Source: Siniperca chuatsi (lineage: Eukaryota > Chordata > Actinopteri > Centrarchiformes > Sinipercidae). From it: 64,000 nucleotides of DNA. A program made the position numbers and the translations under genes. The stretch is from contig NC_058043.1 in NCBI RefSeq assembly GCF_020085105.1, positions 17,536,167-17,600,166 on the forward strand, given 5' to 3'. Shown here piece after piece: positions 1 to 12,623 of the stretch. The notes below the pieces were generated by a model. That model had not been told where the DNA came from. It was given only the letters and a program-made list of their open reading frames with translations, and searched no databases. Positions within the stretch are counted from its first letter, which is position 1. Each line of letters begins with the position of its first letter.

Positions 1-1072
1 TTTAGACTTGGTTACTCTGATTTTTCTGTCTGGAAACTTGTTAAACCATGGTGTCACCAACATCAATGCGTGTGACAGAGTAGCTCTATGTATCCTATAA
101 TAAAGCGTCTTTAAACAACACGCTATAAATTTGATTTTTGTTGCCTACCTCCAAGTAGGAAATCCCTCGGGTGTGTGAATTCTTCTCCCGGTGATCGACC
201 CGGAGCTCTTAATTTCAGTAAAAAATAGAATAAATACTTATGGTGCCAGTTTTTTTAAACAGCAGCGGAGAAAAGCACCTGTGAGTTGGACCCTGTGCTG
301 CTTTACTGATGCTGCTGTGAGGAGTACTGATGTGTCGGCTGCGAACGAACAGAGCTCTATGAGCCGGCTCCTTTAGGTGAACGACAAGACAATAGGCTAG
401 ACTGAGATGAAGACGAATTTACATTATATATTTTTTGTTTCATATTAGCCTATATCATTCAAATTAAATCGAAGTATACTGTATGTGTCTATATAGAGTT
501 GTGTGATTATTTATTAACCACACTATTTCATTAGTAGGGTGTTATTTTTGTTATAGGCTACGACATATCCCACTTTTTAACCACCAGTATGACAGAATAT
601 TTTAATGTATTGCAGATGAAAAATGTTACATATTTATTTCTTGCAACAAATAAGAAAGTAACTTAGGCAGTGACCAGCAGAAATGGTGCTAAATGAAGAG
701 CCGTTTGGGAGCCGAAAGAGCCGACTCTCCGAAAGAAACTGAGCCATAAGATCCGGTTCACTTCAACGAGCCGTAATTCCCATCACCAGTGCGGAGCCTC
801 TGTGCGTCTGTGGGAGCGAGCCACTCGGGCTGCGCGCACCACCGTTAAGTGCGCGCTCACGCGGTCGCACGAAAGTTACATTTCCGACCTAAACATACAA
901 AAAACAACAGTTTGAAATTTTAATATTTTTGTTTTAGATTTTTAACAGAGTACACGTGAACACAACTCCACAGCCCCTCCAAGCACATACAAACCAAAAA
1001 TTTACTCCGAATAATGTGGAAAAAATAAGGACCGCAAGGGGGAGGGGTGGGTGTCATGCTTCATGTCATTGC
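1..1072. other. Intergenic region left of the first MITE; probable old repeat
   Basis: No gene recognised. Around 330-400 and 695-795 the text repeats GAGCCG/GGCTC-rich phrases, ending in GGAGCCG...CCCATCACC, which resembles the end of a common teleost DNA transposon whose TIR contains GTGATGGGAATTACGGCTC. The opposite end is not clear, so no boundary is given. The stretch 790-870 is CpG-rich. Confidence 0.35.
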
Positions 1073-1550
1073 CAGGGTGGAAGAAGTCCTCAGATATTTT
1101 ACTTAAGTAAAAGTAACAATACCACAGTGTAAAGGTCCTGCATTCAAAATCTTACTTAAGTAAAAGTAGGTTATATAAGTATTTGCATCAAAATATACTT
1201 AAAATACCAAAAGTAAAAGTACTCATTATGCAGAATGGCCCATTTCAGAATAATATATATTATATCACTGGATTATAATTAGTGATGCATTAATGTGTAA
1301 GCATTACTAACGGTGCAGGTGGTAAAGATGGGGCTAAATTTAGGTACTTTATATAACGCTGGGTAGCTTAATCCATATTATTATTAGTTGATTTATATGT
1401 TGTATTAATAATCTGAATCTACAAATTAACTTGTAACTAAGGTTGTCAAATAATAAGTAACATAAAATGGAAATACTCAAGTAAAGTACCTTTAAATTGT
1501 ACTTAAGTACAGTACTTAACAGTAAATGTATTTAGTTCATTCCACCACTG
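1073..1550. mobile_element. hAT-type MITE, copy A, with 8-bp target-site duplication
   Basis: The element opens with CAGGGTGGAAGAAGT and closes with ATTCCACCACTG, giving inverted ends of about 11 bases with one mismatch. The flanks are GTCATTGC at 1065-1072 and again at 1551-1558: a perfect 8-bp duplication, the hAT hallmark. The interior is AT-rich with repeated ACTTAAGTAAAAGTA phrases and no transposase. Two related, more diverged copies are at 11936-12623 and 39239-39733. Confidence 0.85.
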
Positions 1551-1558
1551 GTCATTGC

Positions 1559-4167
1559 TGTACATTTTCTGGCAACACATAACCCTTGATAAAGGATTTA
1601 TAGGTTTCAGCTAATGTCTTCATTTACTACTTATACATCAATTATAGACATCAATAAGAACAACTTTTGGGTTGCCAGGTTGTGGAAAATCCCCCTCCAC
1701 TATGTCACTTGTTAAAATCAATTTATCAATCAATTTATTATAATGTTATTAAGAATTCACAATTGCAGACTTGATGGATTTTTGTTGTAAAAACCCTTTA
1801 AATTCAACACTAACACTTGATGCCTTATCAAAATGAGAAACCAATTAGTACTTATTAATGGATTACCAACATTTATGAATTCATTTTTATCATATAGAAA
1901 CCAAAGAAAGTGATGTTTTTACAACCAAAAAGTGGTTTTTATTAATGGCTTATAACTGATATATAAAGAATTAGTGAAGGCTGTTCAGTAAGCCATTAGT
2001 TAATTTATATTTTCTAAAGTATGCCCCGTTAGAAATTGGTTTCTGCTATTTCTTTAAGCTTTATTTAGTAATAAGTTACATTCACAATGTCACAAGTAAC
2101 ATTTCCTAAAAGGCAAATCTTTGGATCCAGTGGGAAAGCATTTTTAATACTCTGTTGGCAATGGAAAGCTTGTTAGCACTGGAGAGCAACTTAACAGGAG
2201 CTGAAAATCTTGTTTTTTCTGACCTCCAGTGGTCGAACTTCTCACCTTGTTACAGTGATGTAGACGTGTACTCCCGGGCGTGGTCAGTACACTGTGACAT
2301 CACTGTTGGGTGTCATCAGAGGTGCAACAGACTTGAAACTTTCAATGAGAGACTAACTGCTGTTTTAGCTGTTACTCTTTAACATAGCTAATTCTATAGA
2401 GCCAATGTTTGAAGTATGTAACAATTGTCTGTTTGAAGAATAATTAAAATAGGCCGTACTAAATTGTTATAAAGGCTGCTCGTAGCCTAGACCTGTTCAT
2501 CAGCCAATCAAGTGACCTTTGCTGAGGTTAACATAAGTAAATGCATTTCACTTTAGTCAGATAATCAGATAACATCTCAGGAAAATGAGATTAGGGTGCA
2601 CTTACATTCATAGAGGTCATACATACTGTAAAGCGTGCACACTTGTACCTCTCCCACAGAGAGAAAATTATTTCAAAATCATCCAAAACTGTATCAGAAA
2701 ACATGTATTAGGAAAAAGGAATGAGGAATGTTTTGATCCAGGTGAAAGGTGATAAGCATCAAGGCCTGCCAGTGTGCATGAGCCTGAGACCAACACGCAG
2801 TAAAGGTTTAAAGGGAAGGAAACTAAATCAATCTCAGAGCATTGTCTGCTGTGTGGCCGCAAGATAAGGGGATGATCGATTTGTTTTGCAGCACAGACAG
2901 ACAGTCAACCTTTCGCTGTTCAAATTTAATTACACAGAACAACAGAAAAAAGATGGGAGGATATGGGACAGAGCTGACAAGAAATGGAAGAAAAGACGCA
3001 GAGAAAGAGATGAGGGAAGGATTGATGAAGGAGAGGAAAGATGCTGTAGAGAGTCTGGGGGGGAAGACGTTGCTTGGTTTGTTTGTTGTCTGGTTCTGAG
3101 AAGTTGAGAAGCAAAGCGGCGTACAGTCAAATACAACCTTTCCAGACTCTACCTGTAACATCTGCTGACATCTGCTGGACTGTCTCTGAACTTTTTAAAC
3201 TAAATGTAGCACAGACGTCACTTCAAACAGTGTTCTTCAGTAATGACGTCCATTTGTTTTGCGTGAAGTTCAGTTTACGTAACCCAGCAGACCATGAACT
3301 GAACATCCTCCATTTGTTTCTTCTTAGGACCATCACTCTCTGCCTCCAGCCATGCACGAGGTCACTCACCATTAATTTACTAAACAGCATCCTGTAGGTT
3401 GCCATGGTAATTCATCTTAGTCCAGTGGCATTTCAGGTCAGCAAGTGGCACATGAACACCAACTATGAATCCTGTTAAAAGGAGATCATCCGTCGATCTA
3501 TTTATCATTTGTAAGCATTTAACTGTCCAGTGCATCAGTTGTTGGATAATATTACATCATTAGATGGATGTAATGAGGTCATAATTTCAGCAGCCTTATC
3601 TTTGACACAATGACACTTTTACTACCTGTGCTATCGTCAGTAACAACATCAAGTAATTATGTGATTAGATTACTAATGTTCATATTCTTTATTATGTAGG
3701 GTTAGGGTTAGCTTGTTACTGTAATGAGTTACATCATGTCAGCATTCCACAATAGAAGTGTTATTAAAGACTACAGGCCTGAAATTTTCTAAACAATTTC
3801 CGAGAAAGGTTCCTGGAAACAACCATGTAATTTAGCACTAAGTATAGGGAACATAAGCATTTCCTTGGATGAAAACCCAAGAAAATATTCATTTATTAGT
3901 CACTCATTATTATAGTTCCATAATATTTAAAAAAAAGCAGACATCTCTACAAGCGATATCTCAAAAACTCGGCAACTCGCACCAAAACAATCTAGACTTC
4001 AGGTAAGAGGAAAAAATATGTATTTTTGATTTTGGGGTGAACTTTCCCTTTAAAAAAAGACAGAAAACTTCCTTCCAGTTTAGTGCCAATTATTAGACCA
4101 TGTTGAACCTCAGTTAAGAGAACTGAATCTGGCCCTCTGTAGTGTACTTTTTCCACTCTGAATCAAC
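1559..4167. other. Intergenic sequence, no gene recognised
   Basis: AT-rich unique-looking DNA. Overlapping short reading frames on both strands at 2668-3161 have no splice context and no family resemblance, so I treat them as chance. Confidence 0.6.
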
Positions 4168-4400
4168 ATTGTACTTCAAAGGATTGGTTCACATTTTTTC
4201 ACGTCTATCTTAATACAATGCTCACATGCCCGTATATACACTGAAAGAGTTATTGGTTGCTGTGATAATTTGTCGCCATACTGGCTGTAAAGAGATCCCT
4301 TCCTAACATGACTCCAATGTTCGAGATAGGGGACAAAATTAGCTGTCTGAGTTAGCCAAATCAAGTGGATATCTTCCAAAGTCACAGTAAGAAAACCCCT
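4168..4400. repeat. Dispersed teleost-type repeat (GGTTCACATTTTTTCA family), copy 1
   Basis: It contains AAAGGATTGGTTCACATTTT, then AAGTGGATATCTTCCAAAGT near the other end. A second, diverged copy beginning AAAGGATCGGTTCACCATTT lies at 26744. I recognise this as a very common fish repeat; no coding content was seen and the exact ends are uncertain. Confidence 0.55.
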
Positions 4401-4996
4401 CTTCGTGTTACTATCTCTCCACTGTATCTCGCCCAGTAAACGGTCTGCAGAAATACAAAGAGAGAATTTTGTTCTACAAAGGCTGTAATCTTACTCTTTG
4501 TAAGATACTCATTTGATATTAGCCTTAGCTGGACTTTAAAAGGCACAAATCATGAATAACATGGATAAACACGTGAAAGTATCTGGGTAAAACGTTCTCT
4601 GTGGCTTTCCATAGCAGCGTGTCATTAAACTTTCTGGCACAGTGAGATCAGATTCAGGCCAATGAAGCAGCAAACAGCAGGGTCTCTTCCCATCATGCAG
4701 CTCTTCTGTGCTCCAGCAAGCGGCACCAACATCTATTAAATATTTGTCCATGACTGGAGTGTTGTTGATCAAAGAAAACAACACCATGTGCCGTGGCCCA
4801 AACCTACACAGCAGCCACATGACAATAAAGACACAGCTTCATTTTTAGAAACATTGAAAGGAAGCTGTGGGTATTTCTTTGGTCCAGCACAAAGACACTT
4901 TCTCCAACTCCATTTCTTGGGACACTCACTGTGACAGAGAAGGAGAACGCTAACTATACAACAAAAGCCAAAAGGGGAGTTATCACAACAATAGAA

Positions 4997-5002
4997 TTTA
5001 TT
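4997..5002 (-). terminator. Candidate polyadenylation signal of nbl1
   Basis: An AATAAA hexamer reads on the minus strand 370 bases after the nbl1 stop codon. The implied 3' UTR (about 4980-5372) contains the microsatellite at 5181-5222. Longer 3' UTRs are possible; this is the first canonical signal noticed. Confidence 0.5.
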
Positions 5003-5176
5003 GCATTAAAGCAGATTAAAAGTAATGAGACTACAGCTTGTTAACAGACTATAGTCATATCTGGATGCACACATATGCATGTTTAATCAGCGAACAAAAA
5101 GAGTGCATAGGCTGGCGTGTTTGTACGAGTTTATATACAATAGTGTAATCTGATAGCATGACTTTGTGAGTGTGTG

Positions 5177-5180
<4 letters not shown>

Positions 5181-5222
<42 letters not shown>
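5181..5222. repeat. (TG)21 microsatellite in the nbl1 3' UTR
   Basis: An uninterrupted TG run of 42 bases on the plus strand. In the nbl1 transcript it reads as CA repeats between the stop codon and the candidate poly(A) signal. Confidence 0.9.
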
Positions 5223-5223
<1 letters not shown>

Positions 5224-5372
5224 ACGCCTTTAGAGAAACTTTTCAAACACAAAGTGAAGTCATATTTCAAAGTGCCTTTACAATACTACAGATTGGTACA
5301 TTGGTGTGGAGGAGAGTAGAGAGGGCGGAAGAGATGAGCAAAGTGACAAAAAGAGTCAGACCAATGACGGGC

Positions 5373-5657
5373 CTACCCTCCGTCTGATGTATGCGGTAGT
5401 GTGTGATGGTCTTTGTGTGGATGAGCATGCTTGTTAGAGTGTGTGTCTGAAGGGGGCAGAGGATGAGACTGAGCGCCGCTGAGGGTGTCGGATAAAGACG
5501 GAGCGTCCAGGATGTTGTCTGCTGGATACAGCTGCATCACCGCCCCCTCCTGGGCACCTTCCTTACTGCAGGACTGGCAGCTACAGTGGAAGATCCTCTC
5601 CACCAGCTTGTCCACACGAGGAGACTCTTCACTGCCCGGGCACTCCAGAGTCACCTG

Positions 5658-5753
<96 letters not shown>

Positions 5754-6914
5754 TGAGTGCTTTGGTCAAAGGCTACTGGATTTGTGCTGGTTTGTCAAAC
5801 CATATGTACTCTCAGTGACCTAGAGATAGAGTTGCAGCGGTAACCGTGGCATGAAAATTGAAGGTTATCATACCATGTACATTTGCTTATCTGCGGTATT
5901 GAATTCTACAGTATCAGAGTTTTTTTTTTAATTAAAACTACATTTCAAGTTTATATCAAGTTTCATGCCTGTCAGGACATAATATTTTGTGAAATTATAA
6001 TAAAGTGTTTGTTTAACCAAAAAAAAAACGCCCCTCTGTTTTCATTCCTTTAAGGTCATTGTAACCAATAATAATAATAGTAATTGTGTAATATCATGAT
6101 ACCGTGATAACGTGAAATGTTCTGAGATGGTTATCGTACCGTGAAAATCTCATACCGCTGCAACCCTACCTAGAGCACACCTGCACTTTATCCTAACAGG
6201 AACTGAACTTTATTTGGCTCTATATTTGACCTTGGGCTTAAATCTTCCACTTTGTTATATACTGAATGGTAATAGTGCTTCAATTTTTGGCTTGATCCCC
6301 TGCTGTTATTTACTTTTTATAAGTATATTTATTTTTTTAATGTTCTATTTTTACTCATTACTTTTCATATACATTCATCATTGTATTCCTGTGACCTGTA
6401 TGTTTAACGCCTGCCTGCAAACTGAATGTCCTTCAGGATAAGTTGAAGTTAGTTCTGAATCCTAACGATACTTTCTTTCCCGCCCTACAAAACAAAGCAT
6501 ATAAAACAAATTAAAAACACTTAAGGTGGGAGAACTATATTATATCCTTTATAAATTAAATAAAAAAATATTCTGAACAAAAAAATATAAATTCAATAAG
6601 TGGCTCTGTAACCACGGAGGGCTCCTAAGGGTGTAGGAGTATGTTGTTTTTGTTGTTATTATATATATTTGTACTGTAAATGGTGTGAGAACATAAATGA
6701 GTGAGTGAAACTGACACTAAACTACTGTTAACTTGGTAAGGAGAGGGAATATTTATTTGGTTATTTTCCATTTTTACTTATTTTATTTGTATTTGTTGAT
6801 TTATTTACTTATTACATATTCACAAAGACATTTTGTTCCCTTTTATTACTACCTTTCCTTGTAAGGAAATCTTATTTTTACAATATGTACATACTGCTAT
6901 ATGTGGGTGGATGG

Positions 6915-6975
<61 letters not shown>

Positions 6976-9605
6976 GTCCCACCTGCCATCAGATTATTAT
7001 ACCTTAGTGTTGTGTTTTTTGCTTTGTTAAAGATTGTTGTGGTCTCATGATAAGAAACTGCCATGATTGTATTTTAAGAGGAATAAAGAAATATTGGGAA
7101 ATACATGAATATAAAATTAACAAAAAATATACAAACCCCCTGCAAACCTCAGTGTTGCACAAGCTCTTCGAGCAGTCTAGACCTCACGCAACTTCCCCTC
7201 ACTGTTTTCATTACCCATCGAAAATGATCATTCAGCTATTTTATCAAGATCTACCACAAGTGCCAAACCAGCATGGAGCAGTATCCTCTTTCATGAGAAC
7301 GGACTTTGTTTTGTTTCAAACTGAATTTTGTTTAAAGTCCTGCAACAACAATCATAACCAGACATAAACATCTATTTCCAGATAATTAGAAGGAAGGTGA
7401 GACAGTAAATGCACTTTCTCTGGCCTTTCTCGTGCAACAAAAATACAAAGAAAATAAATGAATCTATCATGTAAAAGCAGTTCACTCTAAGAGATACAAT
7501 GTTTTCCACTGAAACATGAGGCGTTCTCACCTGCGGTCCCACCAGCCTAGCCTAATTGGCAGCTTTCCAAACTACATACACCTCACTGCTAAGCCTTTGT
7601 TGTCGACTGGATTCCTTCTGGCTGAGAGGGACAATGAACTCCAGAGGAATATAAAACACAGGTTTAAGGTTCATAGGGAACCGCAGAAATTGTGACAGGA
7701 ATCTATTCAAAATCCTACATTTATGTTTTTTCTTCTCCTGCTCTGTGTTCGCCAGTCAACAGTGATTGCCATCTTTCATGTTGGAAACTAGTGGCTTGTG
7801 TGTGAGTTTGACAAGTCAGTGTTGTCGTGTGCTCGCTACGTGAGCTAATGTGCAATAACTCTTACCACTTCCCACTGAGTCTGGGCAGGCATGCAGGAGT
7901 CACAGTGCACCAGAGACTCCGTTGACTGTGGGAACGTGTTGGGGACGCTGTAACTGAAACACTGGCCCAGACAAGCTCTGCGAGGAGGACAGAATGCATT
8001 ATTTTCATTGTGCCTACGGACACGACGTGTTTGATTCAACTGTGCGGTGTTGCCTGTGTAAGAAAGAACTGTGGATGCCTGGTAGCCTCAGGCCAAACAA
8101 ACAATCACAAAATAGAGACTTGTTATTCATAAATGTTAGGTGATTCAACTTCTGATTATAAATGAAAAACATGATTAAGATGATGAGAATGTGCCCTTCC
8201 CCAAACACTATTAAACATGAGAAGCAGTGTGTAAAACGTAGGGAAGAATGCATATCAATGTTTCCTGTGTGAGCTTTACTAGAATAACTAATGAACTTTA
8301 ACCAAACTGTATTCTTTCAATCAAGTAACTTGAAGGCCGTAAATAAATTGTTTGTAAGGGCAACAGCGTTATATTTGCATGTTTTGTCCATTGACAACAG
8401 ATCAGGCACACTTAAATAAAGGGTAAGCCTGGTGTTATTCTATTTTTTTCTTATTGTCAACAAATACCATTAAAAGAACAACACAAACAATGAAGTGATC
8501 CTTCTAACAAGTATTTTCTGTGTCGCCAAAGCCTGAAATAGCTAATTCCTCCATTGTTTTCCAAAAAAATTATTAAAATCACATCACTGAGCCACATTTT
8601 TGCACTGGGTGACTTGTTCCTTCATTAACATGAACATGGGCACACTGTAGTTTATTTTGAGACGATTCCACATAAACTGTCCTGCTGCTGTAAATACTCA
8701 CTAGAGTAATAAATCTGCGGCTGAAAATAATCCCCAATAAATGCACTATTTACTCCTGTTTGAGTATTGTTTGCTAGAAACTACAGCGCCCAGCTGTTTC
8801 AGCTTTGTTGTTTTTATTTAGCCTCTCTTTAAAATGAAAGAATATAGTCATAAAGGTTTTAAGTCTTCAGTAGGAGCCAGTGGGCTGAATGCCACAGACA
8901 GTCAGAAAGTCAGAAAGTATTGCGAGACACACACAAACAAACTGCTGTTTTTTGTCTTTTCATGGGATTTGTTGACAATAAGAAACACATGAATTTCGCC
9001 AGCGTTGTCCTTTAATATCAGTGCCTGCAGTTGTCCAAGGAATCTTTGATTTTTAAATGCAGTTTTCTAACCATGCAAGCAGCCACTGATTAACATTAAT
9101 TTCAAGTTAACTGAATTTAATGGAAACCAATTACTTCCTGTAAGGTAGAAAAATACAAAAATATAAAATACTGTTGTATGTTTAAAATCATAGCTGGTAA
9201 AAGCATGAAATATATGTGTTTGTAGTAAACTGACTGTAACATGCAAAATCACTAGTGTGGTACTTTAAGTTGAAGTACTAAACTTTGTCAGTGCCGACCC
9301 CATTGTGGCCTACAAACTGAATGAGGCATAACTCTGAAGATGCAACTTATTGACATCTAGACATTTCTGGATTATGCAGAGAGATTGTCGGACAGAGTGA
9401 GAGAGAGAGACAGAGAGGGCCTTCATCCTGACCTGTTTTGAATAGAGCGAGGCTGACATCCCGTGTGCCCAACTATCTGTGTGATGTTCTTGGCTTCGCA
9501 CCAGGCGCTCTTGTCAGGGAACAGCGCCAGACGGTTGATGTGTGCAGGCGGTGCCGCTGAATACAGTGCAAACAGTGCGCAGCAAATCTGAATCCTCTGC
9601 CACAT
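5373..9605 (-). CDS. nbl1: NBL1/DAN-like secreted BMP antagonist (cystine-knot protein), three coding exons
   Basis: Coding exons in transcript order are 9433-9605, 7866-7977 and 5373-5654 (stop TAG at 5373-5375). Joined, they give 188 residues, close to the roughly 180 of mammalian DAN. The start at 9605 is the ATG eight bases inside the exon after a CCTTTAG acceptor; it opens a hydrophobic signal peptide (residues 1-18) followed by [20 protein letters not shown], a stretch highly typical of DAN. Cystine-knot cysteines are at about 36, 50, 60, 64, 83, 86, 100, 119, 121 and 124, and an N-glycosylation site NIT is at 40. The tail (about 135-188) is low-complexity, rich in Ser, His and Pro. The first donor is GTCAGG, the second GTAAGA. 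Known family role: secreted antagonist that binds BMP/GDF ligands outside the cell. Oddity: the last exon's acceptor follows a very long TG repeat. micos10 lies upstream on the same strand. Confidence 0.95.
5660..5749. repeat. (CA)45 microsatellite abutting the nbl1 exon 4 acceptor
   Basis: Ninety uninterrupted bases of CA on the plus strand. In the sense orientation of nbl1 it is (TG)45 followed by AACAG and then the last coding exon at 5654, so it replaces the usual polypyrimidine tract. Confidence 0.95.
5827..6168. mobile_element. Short nonautonomous DNA transposon (hAT-like MITE) in the last nbl1 intron
   Basis: The ends are inverted repeats: TAGAGTTGCAGCGGTA on the left and TACCGCTGCAACCCTA on the right, a 15/16 match when inverted. 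The flanks are CCTAGAGA and CCTAGAGC, matching at 7 of 8 bases, which fits the 8-bp duplication of hAT elements. The 342-bp interior has no coding potential. The interior also repeats the phrases CCGTG and TTATC near both ends, in inverted orientation. Confidence 0.75.
6169..7865. other. Remainder of the last nbl1 intron
   Basis: AT-rich intron sequence with one (TG)28 microsatellite at 6916-6972 and no coding exon recognised. The donor is the GTAAGA just left of 7866. Confidence 0.7.
6916..6972. repeat. (TG)28 microsatellite
   Basis: Uninterrupted TG run of 57 bases following GGATGGA, within the last nbl1 intron. Confidence 0.9.
7978..9432. other. nbl1 intron between the first and second coding exons
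   Basis: No exon, microsatellite or element with clear termini was seen. The GT donor lies at 9432-9431 and the AG acceptor at 7979-7978 on the minus strand. Confidence 0.6.
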
Positions 9606-10399
9606 GACTGCACCTAAAGGGGCAGAAAACCACAGCATGTTACCGCTCTGTTAACCTTGTTCCGGACAAAGACACACACTCAAAAGAGTAGGCACAAAAT
9701 CTCTTGATGTTTTCTGATGTCTACTGGTCCCATATTGTCTGGTTTTACAGTTAATATGAAATCTGAATTTAGCATATCCCTGCAGATGTGGACTGACAAC
9801 TTCCTGGTGATTAGCAGCTTGAAACCCAGAGGTCCCTGTGCTTCAAATTTTGTCCAGTTATCACGTTTGGCTCATTTTAATGATTAAAAGAGACAACTTC
9901 CTAATTATCTGAATCACCAGCTGCAGAGAGAACAACATTACACTGGGTTCATATTGTCCCAAAAGAGACAGTACAATGGAGGAGGGATGCAAATGTCTGC
10001 TCCATACCACCTGACTCTAATAGCCTACCAAGTCTGTCCTCTGCTCTGTTTCACTCTCCTTTAAAAATGCCTCAACCAGTCACGTCATTTACAACCTACA
10101 AAATCGTTTTCTCCTGCTGCTTATAAAAAAGTGTCCAGTGGTCACCCACGTCGGCTCCTTTACACACTTTTCAGCACTTCCATATGCCTCTGACACAAGT
10201 AACCCCGTCTACAAGAATCAATAGAGCTCTCCTTAGCTATTGCGTATCGATATAAAAGATAAAGGGGCAGCTGGGATGTGCTGTTGTGAGGGGGAAGGAC
10301 TTGGTTTAATAAATATATATCTGCTTCTTTTTTTTGGACAGACTTCAAGAGTTCGGGCTACTTTCTTTAAACACTACAGACTAGGCAACGTGTGGATGT

Positions 10400-10850
10400 T
10401 AGCGTTAAAGTGGTAACGCGAACGCGTTACAGTAACGAAGTAGTTACTGTTTCATATACAGTAGCGTAACGTAACGTAACGTTAATGCCAGTTAGTTCTC
10501 TCAAGTTCTGTTTAACGGCTAAAGAGATGGCTTTCTTTTATTTATCACACTATCCATTTCAATTTAGCCATATAGTTTAGGAAAAAGTGATTTTAAGATC
10601 GCTGTGTTTTTACTCGAGTTACTTCGGAAAGTGGGAGAGGTTGCAACCGTCATTTTTCACAAGTGTAACGTTAGTAAGCTAACTAACGGATGAAGAGTCA
10701 CCTAGCTAGTAGAAAAAGTACCGTAACACGTTGGATAGCAGCTCTCGGGGGGTGATTAGCTACAGTAACAAGAGTACTGATAACGTTACTTTTCAAACCA
10801 ATAACGAGTAATGACATACTTTCTGAGTAACGAGACCCAACAGCGGTCAT
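10400..10850. repeat. Dispersed repeat rich in GTAACG motifs upstream of nbl1
   Basis: The block begins with repeated GTAACG phrases on both strands (GGTAACGCGAACGCGTTAC, then GTAACGTAACGTAACGTTA) and ends with ACGAGTAATGACATACTTTC and GAGTAACGAGACCCAACAG. This resembles a known class of fish repeat, but precise termini and a target duplication were not found. It lies immediately downstream of the proposed nbl1 first exon, inside its first intron. Confidence 0.45.
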
Positions 10851-10865
10851 AGTTGACACACTTAC

Positions 10866-11280
10866 CACCGCTCACCGACCCCGGGGAACAGCCCGCTGAG
10901 CACTGCGCAACGTCCCGCTGAGCTGAGCCCCCTCACCGAAACCTGGACACGGGCTCCTAAAACCAGAGGATGCGGCTTGCAGTCGGATATCACCGTGCGC
11001 TGATAATTAAAGGAAAATATGAGCACTTCGTGCGCGGCGAGGATAAATCCGAGCCCAGTCTGTCATAAAACAGTTACATCATCCGGAAAGAATAAGAACC
11101 GTCCGTCCGGCGGGGAAGGATGGGGAGATGGGGGAGATTATGAGCGCTATCTCATCTCCAAGTCCATCAGCTCAGACCGTCCCTCCCCTTTGTTCTCCTC
11201 CCGTCCGGGGTTAAATTCCCATGTAACTCCACTGAAAAACACTTTCCAAGTTGTTGCCTTTTGTTGTAAAACTCTGTAGC
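10866..11280 (-). promoter_or_regulatory. nbl1: Likely nbl1 noncoding first exon and promoter region
   Basis: nbl1 exon 2 starts only eight bases before its ATG, so an upstream noncoding exon is needed. On the minus strand a strong donor (G|GTAAGTGTG) sits at 10866/10865, and the 400 bases upstream are GC- and CpG-rich compared with the surroundings, as expected of a first exon and promoter. The donor is seen directly; the exon assignment and the upstream limit are inferred, and no TATA box was identified. Confidence 0.5.
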
Positions 11281-11935
11281 AGGGGTTAGGCGCGGTTGAG
11301 CCCTCAGACAGGGGTCCTGCTGTGCCGTTTCTGGACGAAAGAAAACGGGGAGGGAGGGAAACTGTTGGGAAGGTTTCAAACGTTTCCCTAAGTAGGAGCG
11401 AGGCGAGACCGCAGATCAGATTTACAGGACACAAATGCAAATATAACAAGATTACACAAACAGGGCATATTTACGGCCATGTGTTAACTTTGCACATACA
11501 TCTGGCATTACTTTACTAACATGTGTTTTGAGATTATAAAATTTAAACAATAATAACATTATGGCAATGCAACGCAACTGGAAAACAGATGTGAATCAAC
11601 GCTATGATCCATTTTCTTTAACACTTTTTCCTCAGCATTAAAAGCACCTTTAGGAAGTTGAAATGATATAAATAGCATGTACTTAACAATAACCTCATGA
11701 CAACTTGATCTGATTAAGGAGCCTCTGTATATTTGGAGTGAAACCACTGACAGACTCATGAGTTGCTGAAAGGAATAATGTCCCCTGGATTTGCTGACCT
11801 GTGAGTCGGCTCCTTTAAAATCCTATGGAAATGAGAATATGGGGCCTACCATTTGAGCTGTGGAATATGATGCCCAGGTCAGCTACTGGTAAATGTCAGT
11901 GCCTTTTCTGCCTCAAAACTACTGACAGTAGCATT

Positions 11936-12623
11936 CAGTGGGGAAAGAAGTATTCAGATCCTCAAGGAAAAATAGCCAATACACACACCACAATGTTAAA
12001 TTATACTCCCTTATAAGTTCTGTAAAAGTCCAAAAGCACGAGAAGCAAAATGCACAAAAGTAGCCTAATAGTATTATACGGACTTGTGTGTAGGTACATT
12101 AACTCAGGTGATGCACTTAAGTACAAATTTAAAATACCTGTACTTTACTTCAGTAATTCCATTTTATGTCTTTATACTTCTACCACTGCATTTCAGGGGG
12201 ACGTGTTGTACGTTTGACTCCACTACATGTATTTGACAGTTATGGTTACTTTACATACATACAAAACATATGATCAGATTATAAAATACATTGCATTGTA
12301 CATTAAACTACCCAACAGTATATAAAGTAGCCAGTTAAAATTAGCTCCACCTCGAAAGACTACAGCAGTAAAATCCTACTTACACATTAATACTCAATAC
12401 ACATTAATAATCAGTAATAATAATCTAATGAAATAATAGTATAAGAAGCACAGGGGGCATTTTTCTGCATTGCGTACTTTTACTTTTGATACCTATAAGT
12501 TGCTGCTAATACTTTCATCAACATTTTCATTTTGCCAGACTTTTACTTGTAGTTGAGTATTTTTACTGTGTGGTACTGCTACTTTTACTGAAGTAAAAGA
12601 TCCGGATACTTCCTCCACCACTG
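11936..12623. mobile_element. hAT-type MITE, copy B (diverged)
   Basis: Starts CAGTGGGGAAAGAAGTATTC and ends CTTCCTCCACCACTG, the same terminal sequences as copy A at 1073. The interior holds the family's ACTTAAGTAC / CTTTTACTT phrases. Its flanks do not show a convincing 8-bp duplication, which suggests an older insertion or altered ends. No coding content. Confidence 0.65.

Noticed and set aside
4536-4820. 94-codon open frame on the minus strand downstream of nbl1
   Set aside because: No recognisable domain, no splice signals or neighbours to support it, and it partly follows a dispersed repeat. The expected human neighbour HTR6 does not match it.
5485-5823. Long plus-strand frame rich in Thr-His over the CA repeat
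   Set aside because: It is a translation of (CA)45 and the antisense of the nbl1 last exon.
10400-10850. GTAACG repeats considered as a regulatory array for nbl1
   Set aside because: The same phrases mark a dispersed fish repeat, so a repeat is the simpler reading.
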